This document shows positions 25,801 to 38,879 of a stretch of 64,000 nt of DNA, in pieces (position 1 is the first letter of the stretch; the number at the start of each line of letters is the position of its first letter). The translations under genes and the position numbers were made by a program. The stretch covers positions 1,505,477 to 1,569,476 of the forward strand of contig VXAZ01007995.1 in assembly GCA_013399875.1 (NCBI GenBank), written 5' to 3'. Source of the DNA: Gymnorhina tibicen (lineage: Eukaryota > Chordata > Aves > Passeriformes > Artamidae). The notes under the pieces were generated by a model. The model searched no databases. It worked only from the letters and a program-made list of their open reading frames with translations, and was not told the DNA's origin.

Positions 25801-28800
25801 CTAACTGATTGCTGTTTGAACCTAATCTACCACCTCCTGCTGCATTAGCTACAACAAACATTACATTTACATACTGATTTCTTATTTTGTTTTAATGTAA
25901 ATAATCTGTAATTACAGTAAATTTGGACTTCTGTTGACATGAGCTTGTATAAATCTGTAAGTTTAAAATGGAAATGTTAATTACCTTGTGTCATACCTGT
26001 TTATATAAAAATCAGAGGTTTTGGGGGAAATCTCTGTGTGACTGAGAAAGATATTGCCTAGTGGGAAATACTGAAGGTATTTCATAAAAAGTGGAATGAA
26101 AAGGAGCATTTCCGTATCATTTACTAAGGATTTACTTTTGGTATCAATTCTAAAATATTACTAAAATTTCAAAGAAAACTGCTATTAAAAAGCAAAATAT
26201 CATATAAAAAATCAAAGCATTAATGCAATCACTTAACAGTAGATAGAACCAATCTGTTCTGTATGTCCAAGTCTCTTGCTAGAACTGGTCAGAGCAATGA
26301 CCGTGGTCAGGTCTATTTTCTTCTGTCTGTTCTTGAACTTCTTTTTTGGGTGTAGGCAGGGTACCTCAAATGGAGGATTGGTGCCCAAAAATACAGGTTC
26401 CCTTGCCTCTTGTGCTGCATAGCGAGTGCAGAATCAGTCAGCTGAGGTGAAAAACTTGTAATGGCAGTATATCACCTGTCAACAAATGCTTCTGAAAGCT
26501 GGGGTTTGCAGTAGGGGAAAAATAGTTCTAGAAGAGTGGCCTACTTTAGTCCTCTTTCTAGAATTTAGTTTTCTTTTCCCACTAATTAATTCTCAGATTA
26601 ATTGAATTCTCTTAGCACTGGTGGTAACAGAGAAAAAGAAGGAAAAAAAAAAGAGGAAATCTGTCTTGACTTTAATGGGACATAGTTTGACCCTGATTTT
26701 TTATTCCCTTTTAATGCAGCTATTTTATTTGGAAGATTGTAGTCAGCTACAACATTTGTAGGAAAATTAAATAGCTGCAAACGCTGAAGCCAAAATTTTA
26801 GAGATGTGCATTGTATTCAAAGTCAGTCTTTTCACTATACTTATGTGGACCTAAAAAGAAATAAAAATAGGCTTCAGCTTACTGTCAGTGAGAAGATTCC
26901 TTTAAATACATTTATCTTGTAAAATTTGTCATTGCCTTAATGGCTGAAATACAATTTTTGGGTGAGATATATTTTGATACAAGTAATCTGGGGTAATCTG
27001 CATCCGCCTTTGCTGAAGGAAATGATAGTGGGAGGGGCAGACACCTCTGGCTGCGTGTTCACATCAACCCCATCCCACACAGGAGGGTGGGCACGAATAC
27101 TGGCATCAGTGACCCATCAGTTGTGCCATCAAGTCCTCCTCCCTTTGACTTTCTAGTGGACACTGTCCGAGTCCTACAGCTGTCAGACCATGAGAGATTT
27201 TGATGTAGCAGCTCCAAGGACTGGAGCAGTTGACCAGTGCATTTCTGTGTAAGCAGAAGTAATGCTGCTTGTTATGTTATTTTTCTGAAGAAAAAGTGAA
27301 CAATTAACCATGGACTGTATTTGCTAACACTTTCAAACCCAGTTTTTCCTCAGTTTTTTTCAGCATTTTTTTTTTTAGCCAGCTTAATTTTCAGCCTCTT
27401 TTTTCACTCTGTTTGTCGATGAATATGTGCTGAGAATTTGCTTGTTAACAACATTCAGCTTGTGTTGCTTAGAAATCTCAAAAGTAGAGGTGTCAAAATT
27501 GTTAGTTACTTCAAAAATTAAAGCTTTTAATTTTTAGGCACTTCATTTAAATTTGTTTGAAGAGTATTTTTTCCTTTCCAAAATACTTCCTGCTCTCACA
27601 AGTGGAAAACTTTTCCTATGAGCGGATGCTTTTTATTAGCAAGCTGTATTTTGAGTTGTACTGAAGTGTGGGTATCATGCATAACTGGAGAGACTGAGGG
27701 TTTGATCAGACTGGCCTGTTTCCTTCTATGTTTACATCAATTACAGAATGAAAACATGAGTCATGTTATCAGTTAGCATCTACAGATTTTCAGATAGAGT
27801 CAAAATTAGCTATAACAGAGCCTTGTGTGAGTCTGTATGGAATCCAGAGCCATTCACATATTCTGTAATTAATACTTTCAGAGCAATTAAATATGTCATT
27901 CGCCTCCAGTATTTGCTGAAAACAAATAAAAAATCAGAATCTGAAAAAGCACAGCAGGATATTTCAGTTGCTACTGAACATTTGCCAATAGAAAATATGG
28001 TTATGGCGATGGGAAGCTTATTAACAATCAAATTAAAATTACCTTTGAAAATAGGCATACAACTTTTCAGAACTCCTCTTTTTATTTTTTCCCCCCTCTT
28101 GTGAAGGACTGTTAAGTATTTAAAAAAATTTTAGGCCTTTTGTAGAAGCTTTTGTGGAAGTGCAGAGAACTACATGTTCAGCATAGACAACTCCAGTTAC
28201 ATTTGTAGTGTCTCTCATGCACATGATCATACTTAGCATTGACAATGAATTATATTTATTTTCCATATTGGAAAACCATAAAAGACAAGAAATAGCATTT
28301 CATGATTTTGTTTTGTAGTATGTGATTATTGAGATGTCACAGGAACCAAATTAAGTTGCCAAGTGAAGGTATTTTTGTAAGGTAAATTTCCCTGAGATGT
28401 TCAAGCAAATTGTGTATCTCTTGCTAAAGCATCCAGTATTGTATGAATTCCTTCCCATCTGAGCAGCAAAGCAGCAGATCAGTAATTCCAGTAGGAGTTA
28501 AAACTAACAGATCAGTTCTCAAATGGTTTAGGAATCTTTCTTGTCTTCTTATATCATAATATACAGCTGTGCTGATCTGCATGCAGAATTTATCCTTTAC
28601 TGCTAAGAGGAATGGCATGTTGAAGTGTCATGGAATAGCAACGATGTGAAGGAAAAAACCACAGTCTGTCATTCTTCTAAGTGTATGTGATAAGAAAAAA
28701 TGGAATAGGCCCAATTAAATTTCATATGCCGCTGAACAAGTCTGCATAAATATTGTTTAGAAACCCAAGCTATGGTACAATGTTGCTGCATTTTTGTAGC

Positions 28801-29635
28801 ATGTGTAAGATTGCACACAGCCATAATTGCCGTGTCTGTAACAGAAGTCCTGCCTTCTACTTTGAAAAGTAGATAGCTGCATGATTTTGTACCTATTAAG
28901 CAAACAGGATGCCTTTTTAACATCCAAATGTTTTGCTACCTGGAAAATCAGAAAAAAACCCCCGAGTTCCTAACAACATGAAGATATAGTTGGCCTGTTT
29001 AAACTGTATCTTAAGGTTTTTAAAATTTATTTCTGATGATTAAAACCTCTGTAATGTACATTTAAAATGATGTGAGCAGAACTGACTTTTCTAAATGCTC
29101 AATACGCACATGAGAAATTTTGCTGTGGTTACTTTTCCAGTTCTAATTAGCTGGGTTTATGTGCTTTGAATGAAACCAAGCTGAAGAATTTCCATTTGGT
29201 TTCTGCTTCAGGTAACCCTAGAGAAGCAAGAGCATGCTTTGCCTTGTTCTACTTACCATCAGTTCTTAATGTGCATCATAGCTTGATATTTGGTCTGGTC
29301 ATCAATATGCTGACAAGCCTGTTATTAATGGCATTAGGAGTGCTAAATACACCCGATGTTTGTGAAGATAATGGGACTCTCTCCATTTTGAAAATACTTA
29401 ACATTAGAAGAGCTTTAAAGGCTGCAGTCACCTTATTAAGGAAGGAGTTCAGGAATGGCCTTTGGTCATTCTCAGCATGCTTCCTTGCATTTAAGAGTGA
29501 AAAGAGAGATGATAATGTTGTGCCTGGACTTGTCCATGTAGAGTTTAGGGTACCCTGGGGTTTTTGCATCTAACTGTAAAACAAGCTATAACATGCTTAT
29601 CCCTGATTTTCCTGTTTTTCTTTCAACCATTTCAG

Positions 29636-29741
29636 GGCCCTGCAGGAGTCATTAAATCAAAACTTCATGCTGATTGTCACCCATCGAGAAGTCCAGCGGG
29701 AGTACAACCTCAACTTCTCAGGAAGCAGTACCATTCAGGAG
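29636..29741 (+). CDS. FAF1: FAF1 coding exon (start of UBL2)
   Basis: This 106-nt exon lies between ATTTCAG and GTGAGT. Its first base completes a Gly codon, and it then encodes ALQESLNQNFMLIVTHREVQ and REYNLNFSGSSTIQE, ending at a codon boundary. It holds the linker end and the first beta hairpin plus start of the helix of the second ubiquitin-like domain. The segment is almost identical to human FAF1 as recalled, with Val for Ile in the THREVQ strand. Reading through the donor reaches a stop after 15 codons. The acceptor choice is fixed by phase with the exon at 21348. Confidence 0.98.
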
Positions 29742-31693
29742 GTGAGTGCTGTTTCACAGCTGAAGAATAAATGTAGCTCATTATAGCTAATGCCAGCTCT
29801 GTTAAAGGGAGTTTGCACAGTCTTGATGGATATTCCTGTATTTTATTAGTCTTTTTTTTTTAATCAACTGGATCATCAAGATTTGCTGTAATTTGATTAA
29901 AGAATTCAGTCAGAGAAGGGTGTTCTGTGAAATTATACAGAAAGGATGTGTAGTAGCAAAAAACGCAAACAGCATTTATTGAGTTATTCAAATTGCACTT
30001 TTCTTGAAGCCCCTTGAAGCTCCCTCTGTCTTCCTTTCTTTTAACCAGCTGCATCTCCATTTTGTAGGCACCTCACCATTGCTGGTTGCTGTTGGAGTGC
30101 TGTAATTCTTACTGGCCTGGTAGCCAAATGGTTTTGTGTATAATGGATGTTGCTGCCGTTCTGTGGAATGGCCAGCAAGGGGTGATATTGGAGAGAACTT
30201 CATCAGAATTAAGTCCTAAAGGAACAAATATCTCTGATGTGACTCTGGACTCTCTGAAATCAGAACAAACAGTCCCTCGCGTATTTTTTAAACTCCTTTC
30301 CAAGCCCAAAGGTTGTTGTCTAGTGCTCCATGGTATATCTAACGTCAGATGTTTTGGATGTTATTTTCCATATAACCCACTGCCTTCTGGAAACTTGACA
30401 AACAACCTAGAAATGTGAATCTTTGGAATTCACATTACAAAATATTAAGATTAAATGTTTGCTTTTCAAATTAAATGTATGTTTGCTATTATTGGTCTGA
30501 GACTTCTCTCAGTCTTTTAGGGTTGAACAGATTTTATTGAAGTTTTTCGTGTCACATGCTGACATAGTAGACAGAATTAATTTAAGTTCTGTAATATTAG
30601 CTATGGGAGTAGTATCTCATACAACAATGAAAAATGATCACTAACTGTTTTCATTGTGAATCCTGTTATTCTTAGGAGCTAAATTCTGATTTTTCCCCGT
30701 GTGAAAGCCTGTTTTCTACTTCTTATTTTTAGATCTACTATAGTAAGTTCTGTTTTTCTTTTTGTGGTGATACAAATAAACAAACATACTTGAACCAGTT
30801 TGGCTTTTGAGGGGCTGAGCTTTGACTGTCTACAACTATAAAGAATTTGAATGTTTATGGAAATAAATCATCCAAATGTGTGGTTTTAATTTTGAAATGG
30901 TGAGATTCTAAAAGAAAACACATACATATATATTGTCTGTTTGGTTTTTATCAATCTTTTTATCAATTTATTAATTCTTTGCTGTTGGGTCTTACCTGGC
31001 TTGAAGGAACCAGAAAGCTGTGACAGGGCGATCTAAGCTGCCTTCCCATGCACTGAAGTTTTCTTGTTTGTTGATAATGGCAGGTTACAGTCAACACATT
31101 GCTGTATGAAATCAACATAATTTAAAAGTTAATTATGATTTTCCCCTTAAACAACCAAAATAAAACCCCTACCACCACCTAAACAGCATGAGCAGAAAAC
31201 CTTTCTTTGCCTTTTTTGTATCTAAGTATCACACCCAACAGAGTGTATAAATTTGTGAAGACCAATTCAGGGGCTAAAATGAAAAGAGCTCTGCGGCCCT
31301 TGTTGTGCAGCTGATGCTGAACAGGTGAACGTGTCTGTCTGTGCAAAGTCTCCTGGAAATCCCTGGGGGTTTGGCTGAGGTAAAAGGGTTGGCGAACATT
31401 TGTCTAATTATAGAAAACAAGCACTGTTTTGAATGTTAACTCCCTAATGGCTTCTTAATTTAATTTTTTTCTTTTAGCATAGAGTGATCATTGTAACAAA
31501 TCTAGGCAGTCCTTGTGGTTTGGAGGAATCGGTGATATCTTTCCTCGTCTCCTTTGTCTCTGTCCTCTCCAGGGACTGTTAGATTTTTTTTTTTCCTCTT
31601 CACTCTCTTGTTCTCACTTTAACAAATTAATAGTTTACTTTCCTCCTGGTGTATTTTTGTAACGGTGGAGAAGCTCAGTGATGCAGTTGCCAG

Positions 31694-31708
31694 CCACAAG
31701 AGGGCAGG
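31694..31708 (+). promoter_or_regulatory. CTCF-like motif, plus orientation
   Basis: The sequence CCACAAGAGGGCAGG matches the CTCF core CCASYAGRKGGCRSY except A at position 5 and the last base, and retains the key AGAGGGCAG half. It lies 2 kb into the 31.5-kb intron. Binding is not demonstrated. Confidence 0.55.
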
Positions 31709-33939
31709 AAGGACTATTCAATTATTACCTAAAAATGCCGCTCAGTGTTTTCAAATTAGCTTCTGGTATATTAACAAAAAGGACTATAATGGCCAAGTTA
31801 TTGTTTGATTTACAGATAATTGGCATATTGCAGGGAGGAGACTTAATTTCACCCTTTTAAATTAAACAGGGAGATTTAAAAAGACATAAAATATTCATTA
31901 ATGTTCAGTGATTATAAAGCAGTGGCATATATTTATTCTACCTTTATTACTGTTTCGATGGGAAAATACTGCAAATATTTCAGAAATCGACTTGGCCATA
32001 CTGACAAGTTGAAATGTTTAAGCAGTGTTAATGCAATCTACTCACACGCCATATCCTATGCAGAAAGATTCAAAATGACTACATCAATTATTAAAAGAAA
32101 TATTTAAGATTCTAGAAATGTTCTACTTCTTGCCACAGTTGGGTGCAACTGTCTCTCAAGGGCTAGTGGTGCACTGTGTTGTTGTTACTAGTACTGGGAA
32201 TTTTAAGGAATAGATATTTTTTCCAAGGGTCTCAAACCTCCCCCCCCCAAACTCACAGCAAAAACTCAACCCCACCACCCTTTCAGAGGGCATAAATATT
32301 TTGCAGTGGATTAAATGCAAAATCAAGTGAGCTCGCAACTGTGCTTTCCTCAACTACTACTGCTGCAGGTCTCTGGGTTTTTTATTGTTTAGAATGCATG
32401 TTTAATAGTAAATGGTATTTGGATGAATTGTTTTTTCACAGAAATCGTGGTGTTTAATGGGGAAACCATGTGACAAAAAATTATCTGAGAGAAACCGGAT
32501 GCCATAGTGCTCATGTCTGCTTCCACAATTTCTTGCATATTATTTTAATAGTTGGATTTTGGATGGGACTTGAAAATGCCTTTGGTTTTTTTTTTAAAAT
32601 TCTTTATCAAAATATCTAACTCTTTACGTATTGAGATCTGATTTCTCATCTTAAAAATACTAAGTTACATTCAGTTATATTGTTTTGAGATGATGAACTT
32701 ATACAGACTTTGGAAATGAAATAAAAAATGGAACTTGTCAAAAATTCTGTATATTCGATTTAAATTTTTTTTTTTTTTAGTTGGGCAGGGGAGTAGTTAA
32801 CTTGGAAAGTTAATGATAACACGGTGGTCTAAATTGCAAATTAATCTGTGTCACAGGTTTCTGACATCTGTTTGTTCTTGTAAAATTGCAGTATTAAATT
32901 AATTCTGGGCAGATACTGTTCTGGGAAATATTATGGTTACTTTTTTCCATGATCTGCATTTTAAATTGGAAATTGGTAGGTTTTGTGCCAGTTTGGAGAC
33001 TGTAAATGAATACATTTCCAGTGTATTAGACGGTTAAATAAAGGTAATTTGACAAATTTAACTTCTAATACAAGACTAAAAGGAGTTTTTTGTCTGAAGA
33101 CTTGCTCTTTATTCTGCTAAGATAATTTACAGAGACTGTCTGCAGTTTGAGAGTTTTTTTTTTTAACTTTAGATTTGAGGAGCTCTGTGCTAAATTATGA
33201 CAAGTCATTGCCACATTCACGATAATTTCTTTTCTATCTATTCTTACCACCTTGTTCTCATTTAGAAATGAATATTTCTACTACTTCTCATTTTTAGAAG
33301 TTGTAGTTACATTATTTGACAGAAATGAGGGAAAGCCTTTTTCAGAGGGGGGAATATTTAAATGTGTGTTAAAAGCAAGTTTGTGTTCTGATCCTGGAGC
33401 AGACAAACTAATTTGTGAAAAACTTAATGGACTTGAGTTCTTGTCACAATAATGTGCTCTACACTTTTTGTTTTAGTCAGTGACATAGAAAAAAAAATCA
33501 AACATTTTTAACAAACTGGATTGCTCCATTAAAAACAAAGAATTTGCATTTGTCTATTTTACTCTTTTGATACAGACTTTGAAGCCTTTTTGTGATTCCT
33601 GTGTGCAGGATTACAAAAATATCCAGTGTACACAAGCTGTGGCTGCTAAAGGATGGATGAGTTAAATATGCAGAACCCTCAGTCCTCTCACAGATTGGTG
33701 ATCTTATTTTGTAACTGCTGGAAATTCCAGTTGAGAATATTGTGCAGAGCATGTACTGGGCACTAGAATTCTTGGTAAAACATAAAATCTGCAAACAATG
33801 CAGAGAAGATGGGTCTTTAAATACTGGCTGCCTCTGCATAGCTGCCTCTGCTCTTTATTCCGTTCCTTTAGCCAATAACTTAACCAGAGGCTGCCTGCTC
33901 AGCATCCCTGTCACCTGTGCTAGGTAATATATTTGTTCT

Positions 33940-34460
33940 CTGTTCCCTACAGACTCGCTGGCTAAGGTGGAATATGGAAAGCAATGTATCCAATAGCCCT
34001 CCAGGCAGGAGGAGGAACTATTTGTGCACATGGCTGCCTGGGCTGAGATAAACTGTAAATTCTGTGTTGACAGACCCTAATCAAATCCTTTGTGACGAAT
34101 TTCTTTAAACTTTTTTCATAAGTGGATGAATGTTAAACAAGATGCAAAATCACCATTACGAGCATGCAGGCAGAAGCCTCATTTAAAAGGCCTAAGTAAA
34201 TGTAATATATAAATATAGGTAAGCAGATGAATTACCTGCAGCAGGCAGAAAAATAATCCGCCTGAAGATCTTGTACCTTTCTCAGATCTGTTTTTTGGTG
34301 TCCGAACAAAATATTTTCAAGCCAGTTGTTGGTGAGTGAGATCATTCAAAGTAAACGTCAGACACTGACGTGGAGACATGAAATGCATATATAAATAATG
34401 TTATTCTTTTTTATGCTGTAGCTAAATAATGACAATAAAATACATTTGCCAGAATATAGA
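33940..34460. promoter_or_regulatory. Candidate conserved non-coding element
   Basis: This is non-repetitive, high-complexity intronic sequence with mixed AT-rich homeodomain-like and E-box-like words and no recognisable transposon remnants. The texture resembles known vertebrate intronic enhancers. This is a judgement from sequence appearance only; no alignment could be run. Confidence 0.25.
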
Positions 34461-36315
34461 CATACCCAAATAGGGTACATATATGAATCGTTTCAGAAAC
34501 GGTTGGTTTATATTTTGACATTCTGTACTTGCTTTAAAATTGTTGAAAACTATTATTGTAATAAAAATCAGTAACTAGCACTTTTTGGTATTTTAATAGG
34601 AGGTGCACAAACCTTCTATTGTTCAAATAGTCTTAGTATCAGTCAAGCTATTAAAATACATTGCTATACTCATTATACTCAAGAGCCATGTGTTTTTATG
34701 AAATTTGAACATTTCGTTTGCTTTTTAAAGAAATCTGTCATGTTAAAATTATATTCAATTTATAGCAAGGCATAACAGCTGTATACATAATTTAAACATC
34801 AGTGTGATAGCCTCAGTGTTCTACAGTGGTAAATGAGGACCTGCTAGCAAGCCAGGCTTTGACTTTTTCAGCAAGGAGAGAAAAATCTATTTTTAAAAAG
34901 CCAGATCAACTTCTTGATTTGGTTCCTTGCCTTTGTATTATAGAAAACCAGCACATTCCTAAAGTACAATGTATTCACTGAAAGAAGTCCTTGATAAACT
35001 TTTTGTAAGTGGTGATGTGTTGGGAATTATATGAAAAGGAAGTTCCTTGGGAAATAAAGAGAAAATACCTTTTAGGTACCTGTTCAACAGTGATAACTTT
35101 ATTAGGCACTTAAAATATCTTAATACCTGACTGAAGATATCTGTCTCGAAGATATCCCATTGAAAAAGGTATATAACTATTTTTCTTTTTCTGCAACAGA
35201 AGCAGCAATATGAGATAAAGAAAGGGCACTACTTCTCACTTAATTATGAAACTTAATATATTCCTGACAGAATATGTTTCATAACCTGTAATTTGATTTT
35301 GGTGGGTTTGGACGTGCATATCATTAAAGAAACGATCTTCAGTTATTAAAAACTAGTAAACATGGAGATTTTTATATGCAAGAAAAGGCAGAGAGTAAAT
35401 AATTGCACTGGTGACCAATACTGTAATAATCCTGTTTTACAATATGCACTTGACAGGTTGTAATAGTGCTAATTGAAGAGACTAATTCACACTTGCTTCA
35501 TTCTATTCAAAGGCAAAATCAGCAGCTTGTTTTGCTTTTGACCAGATGGTCCTGATGAACACCTACTGTGCACTTTAAGTGCTTTACTAGAATTACAAAG
35601 GCTGGGGGCTGCATCCGACTCAAAATGATTTGAGAAGAGAAAAAAACCTCACTGCTCAATGGATTTGGTGCAACTAAATTAATTCTAGTGGACCCATTAC
35701 ACATTGAGCCCCCTTTTCAAAGTGCTGAGCCTCCTCGTTTGTTCTGTAGCAATGAGAAAGTGAAAGGCAGATTACTGCAAACAGAAATAAAAAAAAAGTG
35801 CTGTGAAAAGGAGAAAAGAGGCCTTGAAGCCTTTTCATATCATTTGGGTTTTTCAAGTGCGTTATTTTTGGGGAGGGTGGATGTATGAAAAGCCAATTGG
35901 AGTTTTTTTTGTTTTAAAGTGCGCTATTTAAGTACTATGAATATAAAAGCAAGAGCAACAGTTGACTGAGTTTACTGTGGTAAAGCTTTGTGTCCAAGGA
36001 TGAATCAAATTCATTATAGTCAATGCTTTGTATTTTCATATGAATGTAGGGTTAGTTTCACAAGACTGTGTCTGTTTAGGATAATTATAATTTAATATTT
36101 TCCTTTCATAAAGTTATCACTGTAGTTTATCTAAAATTTGCTGAAAGCAGGGTTTTTTTCCTTGCATAAATTTAGAAGCACCCAGAGAGTTTTAAACTCC
36201 AAAGGAAGCTGTTTGATTTGCAAGGGAAGGTGAGGCAGGTTCCAATAGCACAGATTATTATAACTAATTAGAAGTCACACATCTGTTAACGTTCAGTTTG
36301 TCAGCACTCAGTTTA

Positions 36316-36377
36316 GTGTGTGTGTGTGTTTATATCTCTTCTTCCTTTCTCTCCTTCTCTGTGTCTATTCCCCTCCA
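36316..36377 (+). repeat. (GT)7 followed by a pyrimidine tract
   Basis: A short GT microsatellite (36316-36329) is followed by about 45 bp of C/T-rich sequence. Simple low-complexity sequence. Confidence 0.75.
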
Positions 36378-37210
36378 TCATAAGTGTAAGTTGGGTTGGA
36401 GAGAAACTCTCAAAGGATAAGGATCAATTTATTTGAATTTGAAAATAATGAGGAGTCATTGTTATAATTTTGGTTATGGGTTTGGCTCTGTAAATGCTCA
36501 GTCATGTGAGTTGTCCTTATTTTAGAAGTAATCATGTTGAATTGAATGGCTTTGCTCATGTAATTTAAGGATGCTAAGGATTTTGGGGATCAAGACCTAA
36601 TTTAAAACCCTGAATTTTTTAAAAACTGCAATTAAAACCATCGCTTGCTATTCTGATTTTGAATATTTGCTGTGTTTTACTTTCAGGGTGGTGGATTTTT
36701 ATGCAAGGCTTCTACCATAATGCTAGCTATTAAAAAGGTGTTAGCATGAAATGACAAGAAAACCTAAGCAGCTTTATGAACATATTAAACAGCTATGTCC
36801 CCAGCTCCTGTGCTGTTTAGAGTGGGAAAGCAGCACTCTGTAGCTAAATAGCACAGTGCCGTTATCTGTGTGAATTATATTTAGTTGAATAACAAATGAA
36901 AAATCCAAGTTAGCATTTTTTTGCAATTAAAAAAAATTAATTTACAGCTTGTAAATTAAAGTGGTTTAGAACGTGGTTTAACCTTTCTATCCTGTGTTAA
37001 CTATAATATGATCACTTCTATTATTGCATGATATACACTTATATTAAAAAAAAACACATTCGTTGAATTGCTGATTTGTTTTCAAACAATGAAATTTGTA
37101 TTTGTGCAAATTATAGTAGGCACAGTGTTCTCTCATGTTTTCTCATCAAACAACCCAATTATACTTATAAATAGTGAGGTGCTAATGAACTGTTGTTCTG
37201 GAAAAGTTGA

Positions 37211-37231
37211 TTTTTTTTTTTTTTTTTTTTT
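37211..37231 (+). repeat. T21 homopolymer
   Basis: Twenty-one T bases on the + strand could be the A-tail of an antisense retrocopy, but no recognisable element adjoins it. Confidence 0.9.
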
Positions 37232-37339
37232 AAGTTGGGTAAGAAAGGAAACACTTCACAATTTTAGAGTGCTTGCTTGGTGAGAAAATATTTGAAAATA
37301 TTTTACTTATGTAAATCATGTTGGTGCTATCACTTTTAA

Positions 37340-38270
37340 ATACACGACAGAAGCTAATCTAAAATCCCCATCAGTTCGTATGCAGCGTAACTACATTCTT
37401 GACATTGTAAATTGCTCACTTAATTGGGAACTGAGGATTTACTTATATTCATTAAGTTACAGAAGTTGTTTCCTACGAGCTAATATTTCAGCTTGAAGTT
37501 TATCACTGCAATCGCTAAATAGGAAGAGGTAATTTTTTGGATAGCTGTGGTGATAAGGATATTTAAAGTAGTGGTTGTGGAGTTACAACACCAAAATGGT
37601 CAACAGAATCTTGAAGCAGCAGTGCAATGATAGTGCTGCACTATGTTGCTTTATAATTACTCTGCAAAGAAAACACTCAGTTGTTGTTTCAACTGTGAAT
37701 TAATAATGTTTATCCTGTCCGTAACATCTTAGTGACACAGGCACCGTCTCTGTAGTAAACTTGTTTTTTAGGGTTTTTCTGTTCCTCTATCTGTGTAAAA
37801 CATGAACTTGAAAAGTTATCCTTTTGTTTTTGTACCAGGAATCGTGGGCATAAATTGGAGAGCCTTGCACTCATTTAAAGGATAAAATGGCCTCATAATC
37901 ACGCGCAAGAAATCCCTGTTACTGTTTTTAAAAAGGGTTATAGCAGCTCTCGGCAAATATTTGCAATAAGTGGCAAAATTTATGCCTTGCTTTGTGGTAG
38001 TTGCGTGACCAGACAGTGGGGCATAGGATTGTTTTAAGGTTTTTACAGCTGCAGGGAAAAAGCATCTGTTCCTAGAAAAGCCTTCATTGTTTAATTTTGA
38101 CACTGACTTTTCCATGCTGCTTGTACCAGTCTCTGGATTAGGTGCCACTAAGATAAAATGTGTTTTAAGTTGCTCCCAAATGCAGCTGTCACTATATACA
38201 GCCTTGTAGCTTAGGCAAAAGGAGACACAATCAAAACAAGCATTTTTGCACAAGGTCATTTGTTAGACTG
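37340..38270. promoter_or_regulatory. Candidate conserved non-coding block
   Basis: This is a dense, non-repetitive block. From 37816 to 38259 it happens to be free of stops on the minus strand for 147 codons, but the translation shows no family I recognise and no splice context. Scattered CpGs (for example TCACGCGCAA near 37900) and homeobox-like words are retained. I favour a constrained regulatory element over a gene. Confidence 0.25.
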
Positions 38271-38754
38271 GGAAAGCTCAGAGCAGGAATTTTGACAATA
38301 TTGTATCTTGTGAGTAGCTTGGCTATTAGCTTTTGTGTTTGTTTAATAATTCTGGTGATCACCGATGTGTATGACTGTCTCAGAAATAATGAAAGAAGGG
38401 GATTTTTTAAACTGCACTGCTTTTCTTTACATATCCTTTATATTAAATTTATTTTGATTGAGCGGTTTCTGTGGTATTCAGTTACATACATGCCATGTAT
38501 GTTTATTTGTATCTCTGTATCTCTACAGTGAAATGGAATGATTTACAAAAAGCAGGGAAAATTGACATTTTTGAAAGGGCTTCCATTTCTTTCCTTCAAA
38601 GTTTCCAGTGAATTAAAAATGAAAGAGCACTTCATTTTATGTATCCCAGAGTTGTGTTAATTTCTACCCAGCTGGTCTCAACTGATTGATACAAAGCCAA
38701 ATTTGTGACTGCCTGCATTACAAAGTCTGTAATTTGCTAATGAATTATGATAAT

Positions 38755-38779
38755 AATCTTTCATCACACATGAAAGATT
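38755..38779. repeat. Perfect 10-bp inverted repeat, 5-nt loop
   Basis: The arms AATCTTTCAT and ATGAAAGATT are separated by CACAC. It sits directly after a run of TAAT-type words. Confidence 0.85.
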
Positions 38780-38879
38780 TAGACAAACAATTTACTAACT
38801 ATATAGTTTGATCACAATTTTTGGGTTTGTACCAAACCTCGAATCTACTTTTATTTTTCCCTGCCTGGATCAGCAGACC

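Larger units (their letters stand above)
21437..29635 (+). other. FAF1: FAF1 intron, 8.2 kb
   Basis: This intron has a GTAAG donor and a TTTCAACCATTTCAG acceptor. It contains an antisense CR1 copy at about 21958-22615, directly followed by a CpG-dense patch (22712-22874) with a CTCF-like motif and a G-quadruplex tract. The remaining 6.7 kb is AT-rich without coding exons, RNA genes or transposons I can name. A moderately GC-richer stretch at about 26990-27260 is of unknown nature. Confidence 0.9.
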
